A stretch of 64,000 nucleotides of DNA from Flaccisagitta enflata (lineage: Eukaryota > Chaetognatha > Sagittoidea > Aphragmophora), in NCBI GenBank assembly GCA_965153355.1, contig OZ231127.1, forward strand, positions 95,542,001 to 95,606,000, read 5' to 3'. The position numbers and the translations under genes were made by a program. Below are positions 33,373 through 44,398 of this stretch, piece after piece. The notes below the pieces were generated by a model, which was not told the DNA's origin, made no database searches, and saw only the letters and a list, made by a program, of their open reading frames with translations. The stretch's first letter is position 1; each line of letters starts with the position of its first letter.

Positions 33373-33376
<4 letters not shown>

Positions 33377-33466
<90 letters not shown>
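33377..33466. repeat. (CT)n microsatellite
   Basis: About 90 bp of uninterrupted CT, preceded by CTTCC-rich sequence. Confidence 0.96.
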
Positions 33467-33469
<3 letters not shown>

Positions 33470-34130
33470 GAATAAAATATCAAAGCTAACGTCATAAAAG
33501 TCTATTTGCGCAACATCCTGGCTGTTCTCTATTGTTACACAAGGCTGAAACTTAGGATCGATAAAAAATATCGATTTTTGCGAAAATGCATTTCAAAAAT
33601 TATGGCGCGGAAAATATTGATCCTAGAAACCTCTGGTTGGTGCCAGGGGGGGCCGGCAACCCCCCAAACATGCCGTAAGAATTAATTTTTTTCTTGATTC
33701 ACACAAACTCATGTCCAACTAAGAAGAATCTGCTGTCAAATCAATTCTTACGGCCTAGGAAGATAGCTAAAATTGATTTTAGTAATATCAAAAGTCAAGA
33801 AAACCCCAGATTGCAATGGCAATCGTCTGAAGAGATTTGGAGAAACATTTTGAGTATTTCTTAACAAAACTGCAGCAAAGGATAACTCATCAATGTTTCA
33901 CCACATGCTCAACTGCACTATGACACACAAAAATCGGGTTTCGTTAGCAATCAAAGATTACAAATTGATCGAAGAATATCCTGATAGTGACTTTTTCGGA
34001 CCACATTAAGTTAAGAAATCAAAACTAAGTGGTAGAATTTGTTTCAAAGAAAATAGTCGTACCCTAAAAAAGCTCTTTAGACATTATCAGCCTCCTTCCT
34101 CCTCTGGGTTGGTGCCATTTGAAAGAAAAA

Positions 34131-34332
34131 CAAGGCCGGATGCACGGCTGCCCCAGTCTCGCGCTAGTGGGCAGGGGCCATGATTGAGGTCATTGAATCA
34201 AAGACCAGAAAAAAGTAACAGTGAGCCAAAACGACCAACAAAAACCCCAAAAAAATAAAGTGTGATGGATGGACCGACGTCCGACGGACAGACCGACAAA
34301 GCAGGGTGTAGAGTCGCATAGCTTTCGCGACT
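34131..34332 (-). mobile_element. Complete hairpin-headed element, diverged
   Basis: CAAGGCCGGATGCACGGCTG to a GACC/GGAC tract and the hairpin AGTCGC-ATAGCTTTC-GCGACT. The inner part of the stem has decayed to a larger loop, while the outer six pairs remain. Followed by AAAAAAA. Confidence 0.8.
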
Positions 34333-34969
34333 AAAAAAACTTTCTTAGCTATGAATATCAAAAAATGTATCATCCCACCCAGAAAATAGCTCAACTTCCT
34401 AAAATTGCCTCAAATAAAAAATGGATAACTTTATTTCTCTCCTACGTTTCCAAAAATCAAATACTTGGTTAGTTTAAGTCGATTTGAACTTTGAAATAAT
34501 CTAGGCGAGGATTTTTCTTGCTGGCAACAAATTGAGCGTCTGTTTCCCTCTCTTTCTATAGCATTCTCTGCAAATTCTTTTTCAGTCTGTGGAGTGTTTG
34601 AGAAAGTTGGTGCTTTTTTTCAGGTCAAATGAGACTATGCATGAAATTTATGGGGTTGGTAAACTTGATTATGCTCTCTAACATAGCGCAAAGCAAAGTT
34701 GTGTGCAATCAATACTTGAGTTATTAAGCTTTCAGCCTGATCACTACATTATGCATATGGAATTTTTGGTTTTTGCATTCAAATCAGATATACAAGCTTG
34801 TTTGATCTGAAAGAAGGAATGAGGAATGGCATAAGGAGGGTGAAGAGAAAATAAGAGGGAGGGAGAGAGAGAGGGAAAGAGAGAGAGGGAGAGAGATAGA
34901 GAGAAAAATGACAATTTGAAAGCAGAGTGCCCCCTATCATATGAAAGGAAATTTTGCAAGGATTAACAA

Positions 34970-35272
34970 TCAGAAGTGTATATAATTGAACGGTTTTTGA
35001 CTTTATTCCCCCCCCTGCCTTTGATTCTCTTCCCCGCGTCGCATTACAAAATCTTATGTTTTTCTTCCCCACAAAGCAATAAAACAGTAAATTTTATGTT
35101 TAAATAGTGTTAAATTTTATCGTAGTAATCAAATTTTGCCTTTTAGTACTACCAAAAGTGATAGATCTTCATAAAAGATTTTTTTTTCAAGATTTTGATT
35201 TTCTTCACTATGTCTAAACTGTTTGATTTTATTCCTTCCCCCGGCAGTGGGGGGGGGGAATACTCAACTGTA
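34970..35272 (+). mobile_element. GTGTATATAATTGA-TIR MITE, copy 1
   Basis: GTGTATATAATTGAACGG at the left and ACTCAACTGTATACAG at the right are inverted. Internal GATTTTATTCCCC / GATTCTCTTCCCC motifs repeat several times. The same layout is found at 62644-62899 and, truncated and inverted, at 62355-62478. A GA-rich tract lies just upstream at 34859-34905. Confidence 0.7.
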
Positions 35273-35274
35273 TA

Positions 35275-35721
35275 CAGTACGATGGGAGCAATAAGAGCAG
35301 TAGAAAGAGGGCCCTCTATGTTCTCACTGTTTAAAAAAGGAAGAACCTATAGCTTTGGTTTTCTGAGAAAGCTGATGGTCCAAGGTATTGAGTGAACACA
35401 AAATTCCCAACCAAGTGATTCATAAGAAAACCGCCAATTGATAACTTTAAATTGCATGTGACGTGATAGCTCTGTTGATAGATTTGATGAACTTGAGAAA
35501 GCGTGATTAATTTCTCTCTCTTCAGTGTCACAGGTTCAAATCCCGAGTGGTGCTGCGCTTTTTTTTCTTTTGGTCAACAGTTAGAGCTAGAGGAATAAAT
35601 ATATTCACTCAAAGCTCTTTTTGCTCATCAGCTTTCAGAAAAACCATAATTGAAGCTACTTCATTAGAATAGTGAAGCGAAATGACCCTCCGCTGAGGTT
35701 CTCATTGCTCCTATGGTACTG
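35275..35721. mobile_element. Tc1/mariner-like MITE, 447 bp
   Basis: CAGTACGATGGGAGCAAT at the left and ATTGCTCCTATGGTACTG at the right, flanked by TA (35273-35274 and 35722-35723). Only the terminal 20 bp or so resemble the 20180-21213 element; the interior is unrelated and includes a tRNA-like segment. Confidence 0.82.
35466..35562 (+). ncRNA. tRNA-like segment with box A and box B, tentative
   Basis: TAGCTCTGTTGATAGA resembles a pol III box A and GGTTCAAATCCC a box B, about 65 bp apart, followed closely by a T-rich tract that could terminate pol III. The acceptor and T stems do not pair well and the spacing is too long for a simple tRNA, so a tRNA-derived SINE remnant is more likely than a functional gene. 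Confidence 0.35.
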
Positions 35722-35869
35722 TACACTAAACATTACCTAAATAAAAAGCAATAAAATTAATATTCTACGAGCAGATCATGTTGTGGGACTGTCTCAGGCT
35801 TCTAGTGAAATTAATATTGGCGTTAAAATTCTACTTTTAGGTGGCCGCGCCTTGCCTTCTATAAACCCT

Positions 35870-36240
35870 ACCTCCATAGGAAATCCAAAATTTCAAAGTT
35901 CTCAAATTCCAATTCTGACTGCAGATTTGGAATCTGCAAAGCTAATCAATTAAAGAGGTATTTTCCTTTTTTTTGATATTCCTATTATAAAGTGGTCAAA
36001 AGTGCTGTCAAATATCGTAAAACATACCTTTCCTTTTAATTTCTTTGCAAAATCATTGAACTTACCAGCCTTTTTTAAAATCTTTAGCGTGGATTTTGAT
36101 GAATGATCCCGAAGGAATTTTGAAAAAAGCACTTTTAACAGACAGTTTTTCATGAAGATTTCAAATCTGCGGTCAAAACCTTGATTTGAGCAATTTGAAA
36201 TTTTAGTTTCCTATTGACCCATGGGAAGTTCAAGGTAAGG
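35870..36240. mobile_element. Diverged foldback, related to 27.2 and 28.8 kb
   Basis: Arms of about 150 bp pair 35875-36010 with 36100-36240; shared blocks include GGAAATCCAAAATTTCAAA, CTGCAGATTTGGAATCT and TTTTTTTGATATTCC. It keeps the same order of motifs as the foldbacks at 27150-27803 and 28735-29215. Confidence 0.55.
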
Positions 36241-36383
36241 CGTGGAAAGCAAAGATGCCAAACTTTTTGAAGCTGAAAATGATGACAATAGAAGCCCAAG
36301 ACAGCTCCACAACATGAACTGCTCGTAGAATTTCGATTTTGTTAGTTTTAGTCATTTCAGTACCTGTAGTATAGTATACACTG

Positions 36384-36719
36384 GGGGGGTCGATATCAAC
36401 CTACTTTGGAAATGCCAATCGGACATATCACCAGACCATGCGCAATCACAAAACAACCTGAGAACTAGAAGGAAAAGTTCATGAGATTTTATCATTTAAA
36501 GTCGTGCCAACTCTACCTTTCCCATAGTAACATATAAGAGCTTCCTCTTCCTCTTCCTTCTCCCTATTCATTACAATGTAAATGAGGGGTGTGGCACGAC
36601 TGTAAATGATATAGTGTGACTCCTTTTTCCTTTCACATGTGTTTATATATTGTTTTTGTGCACACTTTGGTCATATGTCCGACCGGCATTTCCAAAGTTC
36701 GTTGTTACCAACCCCCCCA
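36384..36719. mobile_element. CTGGGGGG-TIR MITE, complete copy
   Basis: Long inverted termini: CTGGGGGGGTCGATATCAAC then TTTGGAAATGCCAATCGGAC at the left; GTCCGACCGGCATTTCCAAA to ACCCCCCCAG at the right. TATACA flanks both ends, a 6-bp candidate target duplication. Inside, CAGTCGTGCCA-type and TGGCACGACTG motifs form a second hairpin around TTCCTCTTCCTCTTCC. Partial copies are at 9272 and 10673. Superfamily not assigned. Confidence 0.8.
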
Positions 36720-36959
36720 GTATACACGCCTGTTAACAATATGAAATCAGAAAAATAGTCGATCATACTCTATTTAATCCGCAGTGAAAATGGGTCTAAT
36801 TTTTTTCTTTTGCGAAGATTAATCAAAGAGCGCTCGGTAAATGATCTTATCTTTGCTATTTATATGTTACTGCACTTCAATACTAGACAAAACGGCAGAA
36901 AAAACCCGTTATTATATGATTTTTAACTCTGATCTGACTTAAAAGCACAGTGCTCAAGC

Positions 36960-37254
36960 TCACCCCAAATTACCAGATAGTCTTTGTCCTTTTGCGATGG
37001 CGGCTTTTGTCTTTTCTTCTTCCACGGCCTTATTAAATGCATGACGTTTAAAGTTTGATAGTTTTGTCTTTGCCAGTGATGCACCGAATTTGACGAGAGT
37101 TGTTATGGATGCGTATTTGCGGCGTCTGATTGCCATTCTCAAAGGCGTTTCTTTATAATAATCTTTCACGTCAAGGCCGGCGAGGCCAGTTTTGATGAGA
37201 AGAGTGAGGATATTTGAATGGTCAAAAAGAGCCGCGAAATGAAGACACGTCCTC
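36960..37254 (-). CDS. Exon encoding ankyrin repeats
   Basis: An open segment of about 97 codons. It begins after a plausible acceptor, GCCGTGCAG before 37254, and reads RTCLHFAALFDHSNILTLLI, then DYYKETPLRMAIRRRKYAS, LVKFGAS, followed by a Lys-rich tail. TCLHFAA and ETPLRMAI with the trailing LLI/LVKFGA helices fit two ankyrin repeats, a protein-interaction fold. The reading frame ends in a stop at 36960-36962, but a GTAATT just upstream of it could instead be a donor site. Sequence upstream of the acceptor stays open but lacks ankyrin character. Other exons of the gene were not found. Confidence 0.6.
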
Positions 37255-37442
37255 CTGCACGGCGCAATGCGATAGTTAAATAGTGGCACGTGCCATGGCA
37301 CACCTTTGTTACGCCTTTGGCACACTTTAGGCACACTTGTTAGCACACTTTTTTATTTCATTTTTAAATTTTAATATAAACTATAGGCAGCAGATTTATA
37401 GATCAGTGAAATTATTGACATCATATTATGAATGAAGATAAA

Positions 37443-37455
37443 GAGAGAGAGACAG

Positions 37456-37496
<41 letters not shown>
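37443..37496. repeat. (GA)n microsatellite
   Basis: About 50 bp of GA with early CAGA interruptions. Confidence 0.9.
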
Positions 37497-37498
<2 letters not shown>

Positions 37499-37789
37499 AA
37501 CATGGACTCACCACATGAAACCACAAAAACATCACAATAGATTTCATCCATAGTAAATTTTTTTGTGGGAAACATAAAGTGTGCTACTCGGGAAAAAAGT
37601 CGAAGTCAGTCTTCGACTTTTTGACATATTCAAGAGAAACAAGGTTTTCATTTTCTTATGAGAAAGTTAAGCATCTCCTAGGGCTGATTGCACCCTCTGA
37701 AGAAATTGATAGGGTAAGTAAATTTGATAATTCTCTTTCATTTGGCGCCAAGCAGAATGATAAAAAAAAAATATCTTTTGCGCTATGAT

Positions 37790-38400
37790 TTTTTAAAGAT
37801 TTATTCTGAATTCAAATATGATTTTTTGATTTTTATTTGTGTGGGATGTGGGTTAACGAGCGTACGAAATACATAAAGAAGTATTTATGAGCACAGCTGT
37901 GCTCATCTGTAGAGGCATTAATGGAACATTTTTAAATCATTTAGCTCGCTAGAACAGTCATTTTTAGATTTCAAATATGATAAATGAATAAATATTTTTA
38001 TCTTGTTTCGGCAAGCAAATAAAACATGAGTGGTCAGAGCTGCTCATCTGTGAGGGTGCTTCTAGGTATTCTAGCTCATTTAGCTCATTGAGCTTTTTTT
38101 TTTATTTAAAATAAGATAAATGAATAAATGTTTTGATTTAAGCATGCAAATACAAGAAAGCATGTCAGTGAGCAAAGCTGGTTGTTTGGTTGAAGTTTTT
38201 TGAATATTTTAGCTCATCTAGCTCATTTGGCTCAGTTCTATTTTTCTCTGATTTTCAGTGCAATCAATACATACAATTGCTTTTGATTTGATTTAACAAA
38301 TAAAAAAAAATCAATGACTGAAAACAAAAGCGTGGTGAAAAGTGATCAATGCTTATGACTTTTTTCCTCACGGCGACAGCCGCCATTACTAGTATTTGTG
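37790..38400 (+). repeat. GAGCATAGCTGCTC repeat, three tandem units
   Basis: Units begin near 37886, 38032 and 38166. Each has the GAGC-AGCTG-GCTC near-palindrome, a TAGCTCATTTAGCTC block and a GATAAATGAATAAAT block, at about 135-145 bp period. The last unit ends in CGGCGACAGCCGCCATTAC, as at 29560. No ORF spans units. Confidence 0.7.
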
Positions 38401-39329
38401 CCAATAGATGTGCCAATAGGCGTGACATGGCACGAGCCAGTTGATCAGTGAATACAGCCTACGCCTGGCAGAGTGCCAAAACTGGCCAAAACTGGCCTTT
38501 GCTTGCAGTTTTTATTTTTCCTTTGCAAAAATGCTGTTGAACAAGCCGTTGCGCGACTATCAAATCGGTCGGTAACCATCTTTAGGGTGACCATGAAGCT
38601 GTCAGCCTAAGGGATGGAAGTGGTAAAAATGTCAATTTTAAGGTATTTGGGCTTCAAAATTAGGCCACTTTAAGTTTAAAATTTGACCCAAAATCCATGA
38701 GATTATAAAACTTAGAGCCCAAGAGCATCCGCATATTTTATAATTCTTTGTCAAAATTTGAGAGCATTTCAAAGATGGGGTTAATGGTGGTCATATTGCA
38801 GGATGGATGGACCAATTTTGAAAAAAAATGGTGACCAAATTGAAGATTTTTTGATGCTCTAAATGATTCTAGTTTGATTTTTGATCGATATGACCCTCAA
38901 AATTTTTGGGAGACTCTAGAAGCAGGTGCTAAAAAGTTAATTTTTTTTGCCATTTTGGTCACTTTGGTCACAAACTTTGGCGCTTTTGAGCACAAAAAAG
39001 CTGAACAAGGTCGGATACGCCTATCTGCCTATCTTTGCAACGCCGTATGCATTGATTCTCATTCCTGTCAAGTGCTCAGTTCTCTGTTCCATTTGCCGGT
39101 TCTTTTGTTTGCCAGAGAGAGAGAGAGAGAGAGATTCCGTTTGCTTCTGGGTTGTCACGCTAATTTTAGCCACTTGAAAAAAGCCGGATTAAACCTTGAA
39201 AAAAGCCGGCTAAAATTGGCTTTTTTCAAAAAATTTTTTTGTAAAATAACTTGAAAATCCAAATTTCCCAGGAAACCAGGTTTTTTTCAACGAATTCTTT
39301 CTTGTCTTGACTTCAGAGCAGCTGTTGTT

Positions 39330-39515
39330 TTAGACCCGGAATCTGAGTCCTTGTAAATTTTCCAATTTCTCTTATAAATGCGGCAGGTCCGAAGATAGTA
39401 ATGGCATGAGCTCTAGCTAGAACTAATCTGCTTGAATTTGGTCCTGAAGGATACCTTGGTGTATGCACATAACTCTGTTCATCTCATTTACCAAAATTTT
39501 GAACTGCTTAGGGAG
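39330..39515 (-). repeat. Dispersed repeat, inverted partner of 14700-14895
   Basis: CCGGAATCTGAGTCC, CTCTTATAAATGCGGC, GATACCTTGGTGTATGCACA and ACCAAAATTTTGAAC match the reverse complement of 14700-14895. A single GA tract and a degraded hairpin-family fragment (CAAGGTCGGATACGCC, 39006) lie upstream. Confidence 0.7.
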
Positions 39516-39528
39516 CCCCTCAATGCGC

Positions 39529-40051
39529 TAATATCTTCCAGAAATCACAAAATGTGAGTTAATCTGCTTTCCACCAGCCTCTAGACTAATTTGAGGGTGG
39601 GAAATCCAATGGTGAGGTCAAAAATGCTCTAGGACAAAGATTTATGACTTCAACCCAGACCTGAATGAGCATTTAGGCCCCGCACTGGACATTTTGGACA
39701 TTTTCAGCTCTTGAACTTGGGAGCCTACTCAAAACTTGCCCCCCTACTAAGCCTCTGGGCTCAAATCAGGATTTTATGTTTTTCTAGTTCTACTAGATCA
39801 GTGAGAGAGGTCGCGAGAGGTGTTGTTCCCTGCCTGAATGCCAGTTTTGAGGGACAAAAGACAAATGGTAGCCATGTACTAGCAAAATGTGGCAAAATGC
39901 ATACTCAGGTCAGGGTTGCCCTCATAATTCTTTGTCCTAGACCATTTTTGACCTCACCATTGGATTCCCCACCCTCAAATTAGTCTAGAGGCCGGTGGAA
40001 AGCAGACCAACTCAATTATTTCTTATTTTCCTCTTTTTCTGAAAGATATTA
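39529..40051. mobile_element. TAATATCTTTCAGA-TIR element, copy A
   Basis: Long inverted termini: TAATATCTTCCAGAAATCAC, CTGCTTTCCACCAGCCTCTA and GGTGAGGTCAAAAATGC at the left, complements through TCTGAAAGATATTA at the right. An internal ORF (39711-39983) is kept in copy B, but half of it is TIR sequence, so I do not call it a gene. Confidence 0.8.
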
Positions 40052-40078
40052 TTCATACGTATAATCATACATACTGAT

Positions 40079-40601
40079 AATATCTTCCAAAAATCACAAA
40101 ATGTGATTTAGTCTGCTTTCCACCAGCCTCTAGACTAATATGAGGGTGGGAAATCCAATGGTGAGGTCAAAAATGCTCTAAGACAAAGAATTATGAGGTC
40201 AACCCAGACCTGAATGAGCATTTAGGCCCCGCACTGGATATTTTGGACATTTTCAGCACTCAAACTGGGGAGCCTACTCAAAACTTGCCCCCCTACTAAG
40301 CCTCTGGGCTCAAATCAGGATTTTATGTTTTTCTAGTTCTACTAGATCAGTGAGAGAGGTCGCGAGAGGTGTTGTTCCCTGCCTGAATGCCAGTTTTGAG
40401 GGACAAAAGACAAACGGTAGCCATGTACTAGCAAAATGTGGCAAAATGCATACTCAGGTCAGGGTTGACCTCATAATTCTTTGTCCTACACCATTTTTGA
40501 CCTCACCATTGGATTCCCCACCCTCAAATTAGTCTAGAGGCCGGTGGAAAGCAGACCAACTCAATTACTTCTTATTCTCCTCTTTTTCTGAAAGATATTA
40601 C
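40079..40601. mobile_element. TAATATCTTTCAGA-TIR element, copy B
   Basis: Nearly identical to copy A at a constant offset of 549 bp, with 27 bp between the two elements. The very high identity implies a recent tandem duplication rather than two independent insertions. Confidence 0.82.
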
Positions 40602-42784
40602 CCTACGGGCCCCCAAAAAAGTCCCTAATGAGGATTTTTTTGAAACAAGTTTGATAGACAAACAATAGATGTGCCCTCGTCGGTACTGGTAGGTTTTTTT
40701 TTTTTAGGTAACCTTGAAGCATTTTAGACTGAAACAATTTCGCATTATTGAGATAAGGTGAATATATGTGATAAGAGGAGAAAAATGATGCGATGACATG
40801 CATTTTTCCAATTCTTTAATTCCATTTGAATGAATAGGATAAGCATCAGTTCATCATAAATTCAATACCTTTTACTTATTTCGTCAAAAAGTTGGGATCG
40901 AATTCGTTATAAGGGCTTGTGTAGGGTAGGGAGGGGTGGGAGGGGTGGGGGGACGGGTGGGAAATGCGCGTCCTTCCACCCCTGGGTTGAATTTACCCAC
41001 CCCTCACATCATCAGTCACCCTACCTTCATTTTCCAGCTTAACGCTGAAATCTCAGTAAATCACTAATGCCTACGATCCCACCCCTCCCTCAATCCACCC
41101 CAACCCCTCAATCCACCTACCCCTCAATCCACCCCTACCCCTCGATCCACCCCTACTTGCACAAAAATCTCATTTACATATTGCAGTCTCAATACCTTTA
41201 AGTTCAAAGGGATTTATGTTTCAAAAAACCAAAAGGGTGGTGGTGGGGAGGTGGTGGTTCAAAAATGACCCTGCCCCTAGGTCTACCCCTCAGTATACCC
41301 TAGGTCTACCCCTAGGTCTACCCCTAGGTCTACCTAACCCTAAACCCCAACTTATTTACCCTAAACCCAACATTGCCCTAAAGCCTTTTACTACTATCCC
41401 TCCATCCCACCCCTACCCCTCCATCCACCCCTACCCCTTGATCCACCCCTACCTGTACAAAAATCTCATTTACATATTGCAGTCTCAATACCTTTAAGTT
41501 CAAGGGATTTCATAGTTCAAAAAACCAAAAAGGGTGGTGGTGGGGGAGGGTGGTGGTTCAAAAATTGACCTACCCCTCGGTCTACCCCTCGGTATACCCC
41601 TAGGTCTACCCCTAGGTCTACCCCTAACCCTAAACCCAACACTTAACCCTAAACCCAACACTACCCCCTAACCCTAAACCCAGCACTACCCCTAACCAAA
41701 CTGCAGCACTACCCTAGGTCTACCCTGGGTCTGCCCTAACCCTAAAACCCATACTATCCCCTAACCCTTAACCCAACACTGCCTAACCTAAACCTTTGCC
41801 CCTAACCCAAAACCCAACACTACCCCTAGGTCTACCCCTAGGTCTACCCCTAGGTTTTTTTTTTACTTCAAAAACTTGATAAAATTCCAAGATTGGCAAA
41901 AAGTACAAAAATCTCATTTACATATTGCAGTCTCAATACCTTTAAGTTCAAGGGATTTCATAATTCAAAAAACCAAAAAGGAAATGAAATTGACCTACCC
42001 CTCGGTCTACCCCTCAGTCTACCCCTCAGTCTACCCCTAGGTCTACCCCTAGGTCTACCCCTAGGCTACCCCTAGGTCTACCCTAGGTCTACCCTAGGTC
42101 TCTAAGTCTTTTTCACTTCAAAAACTCGAAAAAATTGCAAGATTGGCAAAAAGTACAAAAATCTCATTTACATATCGCAGTCTAAGGGATTTCATAATTA
42201 AAAAAAAACAAAAAGGGTGGTGGTGGGGGAGGGTGGTGGTTCAATATGAAATTGACCTACCCCTCGGTCTACCCCTAGGTCTACCCCTCAGTTTTTTTTT
42301 TACTTCAAAAACTTGATAAAATTGCAAGTTTGGCAAAAAGTACAAAAATCTCATTTACATATTGCAGTCTCAATACCTTTAAGTTCAAGGGATTTCATAA
42401 TTCAAAAAACCAAAAAGGGTGGTAGTGCATAGGTGGTGGTTCAAATTGACCTACCCTCGGTCTGCTAGGTCTACCCCTCGGTATACCCCTAGGTCTACCC
42501 CTAGCTCTACCCCTAACCCTAAACCCACCATTACCCCTAAACCCAACACTACCCCTACCCCTACCCCTCCATCCACCCCTACCCCTCCATCCACCCCTAC
42601 CCCTTGATCCACCCCTACCTGCACAAAAATCTCATTTACATATTGCAGTCTCAATACCTTTAAGGCTATCGTTGCTTCAAAATGAAGTTACCCTGAATTT
42701 TTTTTTCTTTTATAGAATGTCAAATACTAGTGTAAGAAACCCCTTCAAAAAATTTCAGAAAATTGAAAAAACCCAAATATAAGC

Positions 42785-43070
42785 AATTTTTCAGACGCTC
42801 GCTAGCCTGACTGGGGCAACGGAGGAAGCTGAAATTTTTACTGAAGATAGACAAGACATGTGGCCAGAGGTAGACCTGTAACAGAAATTTAAATTTTATT
42901 GTTTACATACAATAAATCAAGAAGAAATCAGTTAAATGTAACCATATAGAGGCTAGTAGCTTTTTTGGGAATTTGTTCCAGGTCTACCCTGGCCACATGT
43001 TTTCTCGATCTTCAGTAAAAGTTTCAGCTTCCTACATTGCCCCAGTCAGGCTAGCAAACGTCTAGAAAAA
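42785..43070. mobile_element. Foldback inside the composite element
   Basis: Arms of about 85 bp (42791-42875 with 42985-43068) share GCTAGCCTGACTGGGGCAA and GGAAGCTGAAA / TTTTACTGAAGAT blocks, around an AT-rich centre. It interrupts the minisatellite array along with about 500 bp of unrelated sequence to 43555. Confidence 0.7.
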
Positions 43071-44220
43071 TGTCATTATTTTGCTATTCATTAGAGTAAA
43101 AATCGTAAGAAATACTGGGTAAAGGTACAACTTATGAACGATTTTTTTCATCAAATCTTTTTTAGTCTCCCCAACTCTCAGTTTTAAAGCACAATTTCAT
43201 AGAAGCAGTCAGCGTCTGTGGCTAGTGAGTAGATTGCCTGACATGAGCACTGTGATAATGCGCAGGGTGAGAATAGAAATTAATTTCTTGAAACATTGAC
43301 TTGGGAAAAAGAGTTTGTGATCAAGGAGGGGCAGACACCCTCCTTAGGTCTGTTGTTCAAATCTTCCTTTGATACATTGATAATTTTCATTTTTTCCGCT
43401 TTGCTTGACCAAAGCATTCCTGATTTTGTTTTCGCTTTGTATCTTGGGTCAGGCAAATGCTCTATGGTTGAAAATTGAAAGAGAGACCCTCTTAACGCAC
43501 ATTGGTCATGAAAACAGATTTTTAAATATTCGACTATCTTGAGGAAATGTAAGCCTTAAGTTCAAGGGATTTCATAGTTTAAAAAACAAAAAAGGGTGGT
43601 GGTGGGGGAGGGTGGTGGTTCAAAAATTGACCTACCTACATCAGTCTACTCCAGGTCTACCCTAGGTCTGCACCCTAGGTCTGCCTAACCTAAACCCCAA
43701 CACTGCTCCTAACCTAAAGCCTTTACTACCCTAACCCTCGCGCAGCACTGCCCTAGGTCTGCCTAGGTCTACCTAACCTAAGCCCAACACCACCTAACCT
43801 CGATCCAACACTACCCCTAACCCTAAACCCAAGACTACACTCTAGGTCTGCCTCCTGGGTCTACCTCTAGGTCTACCCCTAGGTCTACCCCTAGGTCTAC
43901 CCCTAGGTCTACCCCTAGGTCTACCCCTAGGTCTACCCCTAGGTCTACCCCTCGGTTTTTTTTTACTACAAAAACTTGATATAATATCAAGTTTGGCAAA
44001 AAGTACAAAAATCCCATTTACATATTGCAGCCTCAATACCTTTAAGTTCAAGGGATTTCATAATTCAAAAAACCAAAAAGGGTGGTGGTGGAGAGGTGGT
44101 GGCTCGTGTTGGGTTTAGAGTTAGGGGTAGTGTTGGGTTTAAGGTGAGGCTGGAGTTTAAGGCCAGGGTAGTGTTGGGTTTAGGACCAGAGGCTGAGAGA
44201 ATGTGAGCCCAGGTTTAGGG

Positions 44221-44398
44221 TTAGGGTAGTGTTGGGTTTAGGGTTAGGGGTAGTGTTGGGTTTAGGGTTAGGGGTAGTGTTGGGTTTAGGGTTAGGGGTA
44301 GTGTTGGGTTTAGGGTTAGGGGTAGTGTTGGGTTTAGGGTTAGGGGTAGTGTTGGGTTTAGGGTTAGGGGTAGTGTTGGGTTTAGGGTTAAGGGTTGT
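44221..44398 (+). repeat. 24-bp telomere-like tandem repeat
   Basis: Seven units of AGTGTTGGGTTTAGGGTTAGGGGT. This is the G-rich strand of the same telomere-like motif found as the C-rich strand at 41600-41860. Because 24 is a multiple of three, all frames stay open and give spurious ORFs. Confidence 0.92.

Noticed and set aside
43200-43360. Second tRNA-like segment (GTGGCTAGTGAGTAGA with TTGTTCAAATCTTCC)
   Set aside because: Box spacing is too large and no stems pair, so the similarity is probably accidental.
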